Shown here piece after piece: positions 57,087 through 64,000 of a stretch of DNA of 64,000 nt (the first letter of the stretch is position 1; the number at the start of each line of letters is the position of its first letter). The DNA comes from an uncultured Mediterranea sp. (GTDB lineage Bacteria; Bacteroidota; Bacteroidia; Bacteroidales; Bacteroidaceae). The notes beneath the pieces are model-generated. The model saw nothing but the letters and a program-made list of their open reading frames with translations, did not search any database and was not told the origin of the DNA. The stretch is from positions 42,765 to 106,764 of the forward strand of contig CAMCUZ010000002.1 in NCBI GenBank assembly GCA_945879145.1, given 5' to 3'. The position numbers were made by a program, and so were the translations under genes.

Positions 57087-60000
57087 TTAGTAAGTCAGTT
57101 TCACACCCAGTGAGAAGACGCGCGATACAGGATACTTACCAGCATCCCAACCGCCGCATTCAGGGTCCATACCGGAGTAGCCGGTGATGGTAGCCAGGTT
57201 CTCAGCGCTGAGGTAGAGTGAGAGACGGCTGTTGCGCTCGTTCATGTGGTTGATGCGACGGAATACATCGGTCAGGTCGTACGACAGGGTCACGTTCTTG
57301 AGACGCAGGTACGAGGTGTTCTCCAGATACCAGTCGGAAGCGGTAGAGAAGTTACCGTTGTTGTCGGTCTTCGACAGACGGGGGATATCCGAACCCATGT
57401 TGGTGGGGCTCCAGGCGTTGAGGATTTCGCTGCTGCGGTTGAAGTTACCCTCTACATCGCTCAGCAGCATGTACTTGGATACGTTGGCAGCTTGTGCACC
57501 GCCTACGCCTTGCAGCATGGCGCTGAAGGAGAGCTTCTTCCAGTTCAGGCCGAAGGTCAGGGCGAAGGTCGTGGTCGGCATGGCGTTGCCCATGTAGATA
57601 CGGTCCTCGTCGGTAATCTTACCGTCTTCGTTCTGGTCCACGAACTTCAGGTCACCGGCCTGTGCATTGGGCTGGATGCGGTTGCCGTTCTTATCCACAT
57701 ACTTGGCAGCCTCTTCATCGCTCTGGAAGATGCCGTCGGTCTGGATCAGATAGAAGGAGTTGAGCGGTTCGCCTTCGGCAGTCTGAATCATGTACGGAAT
57801 GCCGCGGAACACCTTGCTGTTGGTCCATACACCGGGCGTACCATCGGCATTCTTCACGCCGATATCCGATACCCAGTTCTTCAACCAAGCGAAGTTGCCG
57901 GTTACGAAGTAGCCGAAGTCCTTGTTGAGCTTGTCTTTCCAGCCCAGTTGAACTTCCAGACCGCGGTTGCGCACCTCACCCTGGTTGACGAGCATGGCGT
58001 CGATACCGATGGTGCTGGGCCAATCCATGGTCTGCATCTGAATCAGGTTGAACGTACGCTTCTCGAAGTAGTCCACTGACAGTGACAGACGCTCCTTGAA
58101 CATCTCGAGGTCGATACCCAGGTCGGTCTGCTCAGAGGTCTCCCAAGTCAGGTCCTTGTTGAGGGCTACGGAGTTATAGACGAAGTTACCCCAGGTCTTG
58201 TTGCCTTCGGGACCATACTGGGCCTGCTCAGACCAGTTGCCCTTGCTCAGCACAGCCGATTTGTAGTTGTAACCGATAGAACCAAGGTTACCTACGCGTC
58301 CCCATGAAGCACGAATCTTCAGCAGGCTGATGAGGTCGCTCTTCTTGAAGAACTTTTCGTTAGAGATTTTCCAACCTACCGTCACAGCGGGGAAGTCGCC
58401 GTAGTTGTTCTCTTTGGGCAGACGGCCGGCATAGTCGCGGCGCCAAGAGGCGGTGAGGAAGTAGCGGTCGTTGTACGAGTAGGCCAGACGGGCAATCAGT
58501 GATACGTTGGCATCGGGACCGGTCAGGTAGTCGTAAGCCGATACAGAGCCGGCATAGTTCAGGTACTGCAGGTAGGCCGCTTCGTCGGCAAAGTCCTTAC
58601 CATCTACCTCCAGGCCACGTGTCTGGAAGTGGTCGGCTGTAGTAGAGAAGAGGGCGCCTACGGTGTGTTCACCAAAGGTGTTGTCGTAGGTCAGCGTGTT
58701 CTCCGTCTTCCAGCGGTCGCTGCGGTAGGTGGAGTTGATGAGGCTGTTGTTGAGTTGGGGCTTACCCACCTCATCGCGAATGGGGTTGAACTTCTTGTAG
58801 TGGTTGCTGTTCACGTTGTAGGTGAAGCGGCTCACGAACTTCAAGCCCGGCAGGATGTTGCCAATTTGCAGGCTGGTGGTGGTCCAGATGTCCGAAGTCT
58901 TGTTGTAGAGATTCTCGGCCTCCAGCAGACGCACGGGGTTCACGGCATCACCATGGGCATCCGCAAAGTTGGAACCATACTGGGCGATGTAGGCCGGATC
59001 TTCAGTGGTTGTACCACCGTATGTGCCATCGAGCGGGTTGTAGATGGTGGCACTGGCTGGCATATAGATAGCTGAAAGAATAGGACCGGTGTAGCCGTCG
59101 TTTTCAGTATCCTTCGAGCGACTGTCCGTGTTCTGCCATACCAGGTCTTCGGTGATGGTCACCCACTTGTTGAGCTTCATCTCGCCGTTGTAGCGCAGGG
59201 TGAGGTTCTTTTTATAAGTATTGATGAGCACACCCTGGTCGTTGTCGTATGCAAACGATATGCGGCTCTTGAAGTTCTCTGTACCTACGTTCAGGGCTAC
59301 GTTGTGGCGCTGGTAGAAGGCTGAGCGGAAGATGGCATCCATCCAGTCGGTACGGGTCGTACCTACCCAGGGGTTCTTGGTCACATCCCAAGCCGTGGGC
59401 AAGGAGAGGCCAGCGTTGGCGTGCGACAGCTTACGCATCTCCACCTGCTGCTCTGCGTTGAGCGGTTCAATCAGGTTGGTGGCCTGACGGATACCGAACG
59501 TACCGTCGTAGCTCAGTGAGGGAGCACCATCCTTGGCCTTCTTGGTGGTAACCAATACGACACCACCGGCACCCGACTGTGCACCATAGATAGCAGCCGA
59601 AGCAGCGTCCTTCAGTACAACGATGCTCTCAATGTCGTTCATCGACGAGATGGGTGCACCGGGCACACCGTCAACTACCCAGAGCACGTTGTCGCCATTC
59701 TGTGAACCTTGACCGCGAATGACGATGTTGGGAGCGGAAGTGGGGTCACCACCATCAGCTTGAATAGTTACACCGGCAATCTGTCCCTGCAGCATGCCCT
59801 CCGTGCTGGTCACGGGGCGTGCAGCCAGCTCTTCGGTATTGCTTACCACGCCGACTGAGGCTGACAGGTCTTGCTTGCGTGTGTTGGCACCATAACCCAG
59901 TACCACAACCTCTTGGAGCAACTCGGTGTCTTCCTTTAATACAATGACCATGGGCTTGCTGTCCGTAACAGGCAGTTCCTGCGAGGTATAACCTACGAAA

Positions 60001-60236
60001 CTTACCTGAATCACATCACCCTTAGAGGCACTCAATGTAAATTCACCGTCGATGTTGGTAATCATTCCGTTGGTTGTCCCCTTCACCAGCACGTTAGCGC
60101 CGATGATAGGTTCACCTGTCTGGTCTTTTACTACACCCTTGACGGTGAGTTGCTGTGCAAACGCATTCACCGACAAGAGCAGGCCAAACAACACGGTAAG
60201 CATTGTCCGCCAGACTTTAAGATTTACTTGTCTCAT
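57087..60236 (-). CDS. SusC-like TonB-dependent transporter (mannosidase PUL)
   Basis: A 1049-residue outer-membrane protein with a signal peptide (cleavage near AFAQQ, about 27). A carboxypeptidase-regulatory-like domain (about 30-112, QTGEPIIGANVLVKGTTNG) precedes the TonB box and plug (EVVVLGYGANTRKQDLS...VDGVPGAPISSMNDIESIVVLKD), then the barrel ending GVKLTY. It imports glycan fragments released at the surface. The gene lies 135 bp downstream of the ROK gene on the same strand and is the first of the susCD pair. Confidence 0.95.
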   Translation of the reverse strand: MRQVNLKVWRTMLTVLFGLLLSVNAFAQQLTVKGVVKDQTGEPIIGANVLVKGTTNGMITNIDGEFTLSASKGDVIQVSFVGYTSQELPVTDSKPMVIVLKEDTELLQEVVVLGYGANTRKQDLSASVGVVSNTEELAARPVTSTEGMLQGQIAGVTIQADGGDPTSAPNIVIRGQGSQNGDNVLWVVDGVPGAPISSMNDIESIVVLKDAASAAIYGAQSGAGGVVLVTTKKAKDGAPSLSYDGTFGIRQATNLIEPLNAEQQVEMRKLSHANAGLSLPTAWDVTKNPWVGTTRTDWMDAIFRSAFYQRHNVALNVGTENFKSRISFAYDNDQGVLINTYKKNLTLRYNGEMKLNKWVTITEDLVWQNTDSRSKDTENDGYTGPILSAIYMPASATIYNPLDGTYGGTTTEDPAYIAQYGSNFADAHGDAVNPVRLLEAENLYNKTSDIWTTTSLQIGNILPGLKFVSRFTYNVNSNHYKKFNPIRDEVGKPQLNNSLINSTYRSDRWKTENTLTYDNTFGEHTVGALFSTTADHFQTRGLEVDGKDFADEAAYLQYLNYAGSVSAYDYLTGPDANVSLIARLAYSYNDRYFLTASWRRDYAGRLPKENNYGDFPAVTVGWKISNEKFFKKSDLISLLKIRASWGRVGNLGSIGYNYKSAVLSKGNWSEQAQYGPEGNKTWGNFVYNSVALNKDLTWETSEQTDLGIDLEMFKERLSLSVDYFEKRTFNLIQMQTMDWPSTIGIDAMLVNQGEVRNRGLEVQLGWKDKLNKDFGYFVTGNFAWLKNWVSDIGVKNADGTPGVWTNSKVFRGIPYMIQTAEGEPLNSFYLIQTDGIFQSDEEAAKYVDKNGNRIQPNAQAGDLKFVDQNEDGKITDEDRIYMGNAMPTTTFALTFGLNWKKLSFSAMLQGVGGAQAANVSKYMLLSDVEGNFNRSSEILNAWSPTNMGSDIPRLSKTDNNGNFSTASDWYLENTSYLRLKNVTLSYDLTDVFRRINHMNERNSRLSLYLSAENLATITGYSGMDPECGGWDAGKYPVSRVFSLGVKLTY

Positions 60237-60371
60237 ACACTAAAGATTTTAAGTTTATAAATAGAATATAGATTCTGCCACAAAGGTCAGTCAACAGAAT
60301 TTCATGGTTATGACAAAATGCAGTCTTTTTTCTTACACTCCTTCGAATGGCCTTCGAACGCCATTTGAAGG

Positions 60372-61202
60372 CTATTTGAGCAGGGCCGACGCTCCCAGCA
60401 GGTTGGCCTCTTGCAGGAGCGAGGGGAGTACTTTTACCTTATTTACTATATGTGTATAGGGAAAGTCGCTCATGGCTTTCCGCATGGCCTCCTCAAAGAG
60501 GGGGAATGCAGTTGCAATGCCTCCACCCAGGATGATGGCCTGAGGGGAGTAGGTCACGAGAACGGCCTTCATCAGTTGTCCCAGGTGATGACCAAACTCG
60601 TCCCAAAGGGCTATGGCCTCTGGCTCGCCCTTGATGGCCCGGTCGGCCAGCTCAGCGCCTGTAGTATGGTGGCGGCTGAAGAAGGGACTGCTGCAGTAGT
60701 GCTCAAAGTCGGAGTCCAGGTAGGGTAGGAGTCCTATCTCGCCTGCTCCGGCATAACGCCCGCAGTAGAGGTGACGGTCCACCATGATGCCTGCTCCCAC
60801 GCCGGTACCGAGTGTGATGCCTACCAGGTCGGCATAGTTGCGCCCTTCGCCATAGAGACTCACGCCCAGGGTGAAGCAGTTGCAGTCGTTGTTTATCGCC
60901 ACGGCCACGTTAAACTCTTTCTCCAGAATCTCCTTGAGATGCACCTCTTTCCAGGAAGGGATGTTGGCTACATTATATATTATTCCGCGTGTGGAGTCCA
61001 CGATAGAGGGTACACCGATACCGATGCCATCTACTTCGGGGAGCATCATCTCCTGGATGAGTTGCGCGAGTTGCGCAATGACCACTTCGGCATCCTCAGT
61101 GGCTTTACAAGGTACAGATTTCTTGTTGAGGCAGACGCCGTTGTCCACCAGGGCTATGCGCAGATTGGTTCCACCTAAATCAATTGATAATCTCATGGTC
61201 AT
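60372..61202 (-). CDS. ROK family sugar kinase
   Basis: A 276-residue cytoplasmic kinase. The ATP-binding motif DLGGTN (about 8-13), the sugar-binding NDCNC region and the LGTGVGAGIMVD phosphate motif (about 143-154) are present. The usual ROK zinc motif CxCGxxGCxE is not. ROK kinases phosphorylate glucose, N-acetylglucosamine, N-acetylmannosamine or mannose. Position directly ahead of susCD in a mannosidase locus suggests a mannose or hexosamine kinase. It has its own activator-type promoter at 61233-61240 with paired operators. Confidence 0.85.
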   Translation of the reverse strand: MTMRLSIDLGGTNLRIALVDNGVCLNKKSVPCKATEDAEVVIAQLAQLIQEMMLPEVDGIGIGVPSIVDSTRGIIYNVANIPSWKEVHLKEILEKEFNVAVAINNDCNCFTLGVSLYGEGRNYADLVGITLGTGVGAGIMVDRHLYCGRYAGAGEIGLLPYLDSDFEHYCSSPFFSRHHTTGAELADRAIKGEPEAIALWDEFGHHLGQLMKAVLVTYSPQAIILGGGIATAFPLFEEAMRKAMSDFPYTHIVNKVKVLPSLLQEANLLGASALLK

Positions 61203-61232
61203 TACTGTTTAAAGTTGTTATCTTTTGTTTTG

Positions 61233-61300
61233 CAAAGTTAGCCGATAGTGTTTGTTTACCGCTCCCATTTTGCGCAAAATAGTCTTCAATTTGCGAAAAA
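61233..61300 (-). promoter_or_regulatory. ROK-susCD promoter with paired TTTGCG operators
   Basis: On the minus strand, TAACTTTG (61240-61233) is the -7 element. The palindrome ATTTTGCGCAAAAT lies at 61267-61280 and a related TTTGCGAAAA at 61290-61299. The equivalent C of each site is 33 and 54 bases from the first T of the -7 element. The PI-PLC promoter has the same distances. Confidence 0.7.
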
Positions 61301-61311
61301 ATCGCCTCGTT

Positions 61312-62292
61312 TCAGCGAAAGTTGGAGCGGATCAGTTGCTCTACAAGTTGCTTGCCCTCGGGATAGTCAATGAAGTCGATGAAGAGCACGCCTCTCGGAG
61401 TAAGTCCTTCTGAGGCAATCTGTTCTGCCACAGCGCTGTTCAGCCGTTTGGCAAATTGCTTCGGTGTGGCGTAGGGATAGGCCGTAGCGCTCACGAACGA
61501 GATGCCGCTACAGTAGGTTGCCGCCTTCTCAGGCTGGTGCATCTGTCGCAGACTGCTGAGGATGGCTTCCAGCTTCTTGGGGGACTCGCTTGCTGACTTG
61601 TACTGGTACTCGTCCTGCAGCAGCACCTGCGTGGCATCGCCCTGAGCTGTGCGCAGAGTGAGGAGGCAGGTGGCATTGTCGGCCCACCCCTCGCATCGTA
61701 CGCCTGGATAGCGCTCCATCACCTCGTCGCGGTGCAGGAAGAGGATGCGCCCGCGGCATTCGGCCAGGGTACAGTTCGCTGTCCAGTTAAAGAGAAAGTA
61801 GGGGGCGTAGGTCTCGCTGCTGAGGCTTTGGCTGAGCAGTTGGCGGTAGTCGGCTGCTTCACCTCCTTCGCGCTTCAGCGAGACCACCAGCCATTCAGAG
61901 GGGTGACTCTTGAGGAAGTCAATCAAGGTAGGCAGTACGTCGCTCTCCCAATAGACACGCTGGAAAGCGTGGCTGTGGTAGAGGCCCAGCTGCCCCTTGT
62001 GTTCGCGCAGACGGATGTCGAAGGCACGTACTCCGGCCTCCAGCTGTGCGGATATCGTAGTGGTTTGTGTTTGTAGCAGCCTACCGCCATGTTGTGCTCC
62101 GCTGTCGTGTGTGCCTGGTAGGACAATATGGCTCGAAGCCATGGTGTCTGCCAGTTGCCCCATCCAGTTGGCTTTATCAGCCCGTGGTGAGTCTGCAGGG
62201 AAGTGGCTCTCTTGGGCCTGCAGGGCAGGTACCAGCCCACAGCAGAGGAGTAGGCAGGCCAGAAAGAGGGTCAGATGGGGCTTTTCGTTCAT
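61312..62292 (-). CDS. Secreted phosphatidylinositol-specific phospholipase C
   Basis: A 326-residue protein with a signal peptide (cleavage near LQAQES, about 27) and one PI-PLC X domain. Catalytic residues match the Bacillus enzyme: His62-Asp63 in LPGTHDSG, Asp92-x-Arg94 in AFDIRL, His106 in LYHSH, and Asp306 near the C-terminus in VLFIDF. Arg94 sits where calcium-dependent PLCs have an acidic ligand, so it should be calcium-independent. Enzymes of this kind cleave phosphatidylinositol and GPI anchors to release diacylglycerol and an inositol cyclic phosphate. It lies between the regulator and ROK genes of the mannosidase PUL and has a promoter that shares operators with ROK. Confidence 0.88.
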   Translation of the reverse strand: MNEKPHLTLFLACLLLCCGLVPALQAQESHFPADSPRADKANWMGQLADTMASSHIVLPGTHDSGAQHGGRLLQTQTTTISAQLEAGVRAFDIRLREHKGQLGLYHSHAFQRVYWESDVLPTLIDFLKSHPSEWLVVSLKREGGEAADYRQLLSQSLSSETYAPYFLFNWTANCTLAECRGRILFLHRDEVMERYPGVRCEGWADNATCLLTLRTAQGDATQVLLQDEYQYKSASESPKKLEAILSSLRQMHQPEKAATYCSGISFVSATAYPYATPKQFAKRLNSAVAEQIASEGLTPRGVLFIDFIDYPEGKQLVEQLIRSNFR

Positions 62293-62322
62293 GTGTTTTT
62301 ACTTTATGCGTTGATTTTTTTG

Positions 62323-62390
62323 CAAAAGTAGATGATAATTTCGCTAATGATAGTCTTATTTGCGCAAACCTTTCCTCATTTTGCGAAAAA
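62323..62390 (-). promoter_or_regulatory. PI-PLC promoter with paired TTTGCG operators
   Basis: TACTTTTG on the minus strand (62330-62323) is the -7 element. The perfect palindrome TTTGCGCAAA lies at 62359-62368 and TTTTGCGAAAAA at 62379-62390; the equivalent C of each site is 33 and 54 bases from the first T of the -7 element, identical to the ROK promoter. Confidence 0.7.
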
Positions 62391-62418
62391 CGTGTCGGGC
62401 TTACATCCTTAGGTTCAC

Positions 62419-63621
62419 TCACTCCATGGTGAGTTCCTCTTCAGGATTCTCATGGAGGTTCTGCTGCTGATTGAAGAGTTTCCGATATTCTTGTGGGGTG
62501 CATCCTTTGGCCAATTTGAACTGGCGGGAGAGGTTCTTGATGTTGTCAATGCCCACCTGGGTTGCTACATCGCTTACGGGGTCGGAGGTGGCCTGCAGCA
62601 ACTGGGCAAAGCGCTCCATGCGCAGGGTGGAGATGTATTGGTGAATGGATTGACGTGTAGCTTGGCGGAAACGGATCTCCAGCAGTCGGCGCGACAAGGG
62701 AACCAGTGCCACCAGGTCCTCCACGTTCAGGGGTTTGGAGAGATTGCGGTGGATGTAGTTCAGCACCGTAAGGATGTGAGGGTCGGAGGTAGGGTAGTAG
62801 TCGGTGGAGAGGCGGTTGACGATATTCATCGGCTCGATGACAATGTCCTGTGGGTTTGTCTCCTCCTTATTATAAAGGCGCTCTATCAGGGCAGCCGCTT
62901 CATAGCCACCCTTTTCGATGTTTTGGCTGATGCTGGAGAGGGGAGGGTCGCTGATGTTGCAGACAATTTTGTCGTTATCTACGCCTAATATAGAAATTTG
63001 TTCAGGCACTCGCAGGTTATAAACCTTGCAGATTTCCGTGATGCGATTGCCTTGGTTGTCGTCGCAGGCCATGAGTGCGGTGGGGTAGTGGAGCGATTTG
63101 AGCCAGGCCAGCAGGGGAGGAGCTTCATCAAACCATACATCATCCACCGATTGCCGCTGATAGACTGATAGATTCTGCTCCAGCCCATGCTCAGCCAGTC
63201 CTTGCCTGAAACCTTCACATCGTTCCAACGACCAGACGGCATCATGGTAGCCATAGAAGGCAAAGTGCTGAAATCCTTTGCGGATGAAGAACTCTGCTGC
63301 CATGTGTCCTGCTTTCAGGTGATTACCCGTAATGTTGGGGATTTCGCTGAACCGGTTCTTGTAGTCCTGAGCAAGTACAATCAGACCATTGTCTTTGAGT
63401 AGTCCCACATTATCTCTGTTGTCAAAACGTCCTACCACGGCATCAGCTTCCCACGCCTTGGCCCAGCGTAGCACGCCCTCCATACCTTGAGCCTGTTTGT
63501 AAGTGTGGGGCATACGGCAGATTACCCACGGCTTTCCGTGGCGCGAATAGGCGAGTATCCCTTTCAGCAGATTGTAGGAAAAACTCTCTGTGTAGTCAGT
63601 CAGTAGAATCAAGCGAATCAT
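62419..63621 (-). CDS. XylR-like transcriptional regulator (periplasmic-binding-fold plus AraC domain)
   Basis: A 400-residue cytoplasmic regulator. The ATG at 63621 (MIRLILLTDYTESFSYNLL) is the natural start; the longer open frame upstream reads through promoter-like DNA. Residues 1-270 form a LacI/XylR ligand-binding fold (MACDDNQGNRITEICK, ISILGVDNDKIVCN), and residues about 290-385 an AraC helix-turn-helix (VSDVATQVGIDNIKNLSRQFKLAKGCTPQEYRK). In E. coli XylR the same arrangement activates sugar genes on ligand binding. It lies next to the PI-PLC promoter and is the best candidate to bind the paired TTTGCG sites and activate PI-PLC, ROK and susCD expression in response to the free sugar. 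Confidence 0.9.
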   Translation of the reverse strand: MIRLILLTDYTESFSYNLLKGILAYSRHGKPWVICRMPHTYKQAQGMEGVLRWAKAWEADAVVGRFDNRDNVGLLKDNGLIVLAQDYKNRFSEIPNITGNHLKAGHMAAEFFIRKGFQHFAFYGYHDAVWSLERCEGFRQGLAEHGLEQNLSVYQRQSVDDVWFDEAPPLLAWLKSLHYPTALMACDDNQGNRITEICKVYNLRVPEQISILGVDNDKIVCNISDPPLSSISQNIEKGGYEAAALIERLYNKEETNPQDIVIEPMNIVNRLSTDYYPTSDPHILTVLNYIHRNLSKPLNVEDLVALVPLSRRLLEIRFRQATRQSIHQYISTLRMERFAQLLQATSDPVSDVATQVGIDNIKNLSRQFKLAKGCTPQEYRKLFNQQQNLHENPEEELTME

Positions 63622-64000
63622 GTAATTTTGTAGTATTAGTATGAAGATCGGCAACAAATATAAGGAATATTTTTCTATTTTCGTTGAAATTGTAGTTTTT
63701 TTTGTGCGGATGCTTGTTTTTTGAAAGCAAACGGCAACCGATCGGCAATGGGAAAAATATAATCTTAGTGCCCCAAATTTAAGTTCTTTTGGCATTTTGC
63801 TAAATAGGAGCAACTGGTGGGGGATTTCATATTGATATGATTAACGTCTGTTTGAAGAAAAGAAGGTTTCGGGATAAGAAATCAGGGATTGAGTAAGGTA
63901 TCTTGACGATTTGTTTTTTGCTACGCTTAGGCTGCTCGTACGTACCTCTAATCAAACTCTAATCATTCTCTAATCAAACTCTAATCAAACTCTAATTCCA
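63622..64000. other. Region upstream of the XylR-like regulator
   Basis: On the minus strand TATATTTG (63662-63655) is a likely -7 element for the regulator. The region is AT-rich with no gene on either strand, and it ends in the 11-bp repeat array at 63946-64000. Confidence 0.5.
63946..64000. repeat. 11-bp tandem repeat CTCTAATCAAA (copy B, runs to the window edge)
   Basis: Five 11-bp units, the last ending CTCTAATTCCA. The first 44 bases are identical to 559-602, and the last 20 are the reverse complement, with one mismatch, of 611-630. The array continues past the window edge. Confidence 0.8.

Noticed and set aside
63622..63813. A 64-residue N-terminal extension of the XylR-like regulator
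   Set aside because: It would cover the likely promoter, and family members start at the MIRLILL-type sequence.

Overview
The window is chromosomal DNA from a member of the Bacteroidales, most likely a gut Bacteroidaceae. The evidence is two SusC/SusD loci, a one-protein hybrid two-component regulator, lipoprotein-rich glycoside hydrolases, and promoters of the Bacteroidetes form (TAnnTTTG at -7, often TTTG at -33) seen repeatedly on both strands. The genes are GC-rich for a Bacteroides, so no species is proposed.

Layout. (1) 1-417: the 3' end of a butyrate kinase gene, then about 640 bp of non-coding DNA with 11-bp tandem repeats. (2) 1059-22882: an esterase-rich polysaccharide utilisation locus (PUL). 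It has a divergent hybrid regulator, a type-B carboxylesterase, SusC, SusD, three CE1-like esterases (two with an N-terminal CBM48-like domain), a carboxylesterase fused to a metallo-beta-lactamase-fold domain, and two GH3 enzymes. No endo-acting glycanase is present, which suggests it processes esterified oligosaccharides or phenolic glycosides. (3) 22971-42911: mostly housekeeping genes: a predicted small RNA, priA, an Rpn-type nuclease, a PgpH-like c-di-AMP hydrolase, gltX, waaA, a gamma-carbonic anhydrase, an Xaa-Pro aminopeptidase, pnp, a thioredoxin-fold lipoprotein, greA, a HIT protein, a mannose-1-phosphate guanylyltransferase, tRNA-Leu(CAA) and an EamA transporter. (4) 42913-63621: a second PUL, all on the minus strand.

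The second PUL is the most interesting part. In transcription order it encodes a XylR/AraC-type regulator, a secreted phosphatidylinositol-specific phospholipase C (PI-PLC) with all catalytic residues, a ROK sugar kinase, SusC, SusD, a GH92 alpha-mannosidase with a PA14 domain, a secreted endonuclease/exonuclease/phosphatase-fold lipoprotein, an alkaline phosphatase, a GH63/trehalase-like hydrolase, a GH125 alpha-1,6-mannosidase, a GH20 beta-hexosaminidase, and a metallophosphoesterase with a second PA14 domain. A PI-PLC, alpha-1,2- and alpha-1,6-mannosidases, a hexosaminidase and three phosphoesterases, with no endo-glycosidase, match the chemistry of glycosylphosphatidylinositol (GPI) anchor glycans. 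I propose that this PUL releases and consumes GPI-anchor glycan, or possibly phosphatidylinositol mannosides.

The PI-PLC and ROK promoters carry the same paired operator: a TTTGCGCAAA palindrome with a TTTGCGAAAA site 21 bp further upstream, at identical distances (33 and 54 bp) from the -7 box. This ties the PI-PLC to the sugar operon in one regulon.

Smaller non-coding features include a terminator hairpin inside the greA leader, REP-like palindromes built on TGTAGGGGCGGAA, strong hairpins directly after both susD genes, a 77-nt structured element at 16365-16441, and a DnaA-box-like site with a 31-bp tandem repeat in the priA leader.
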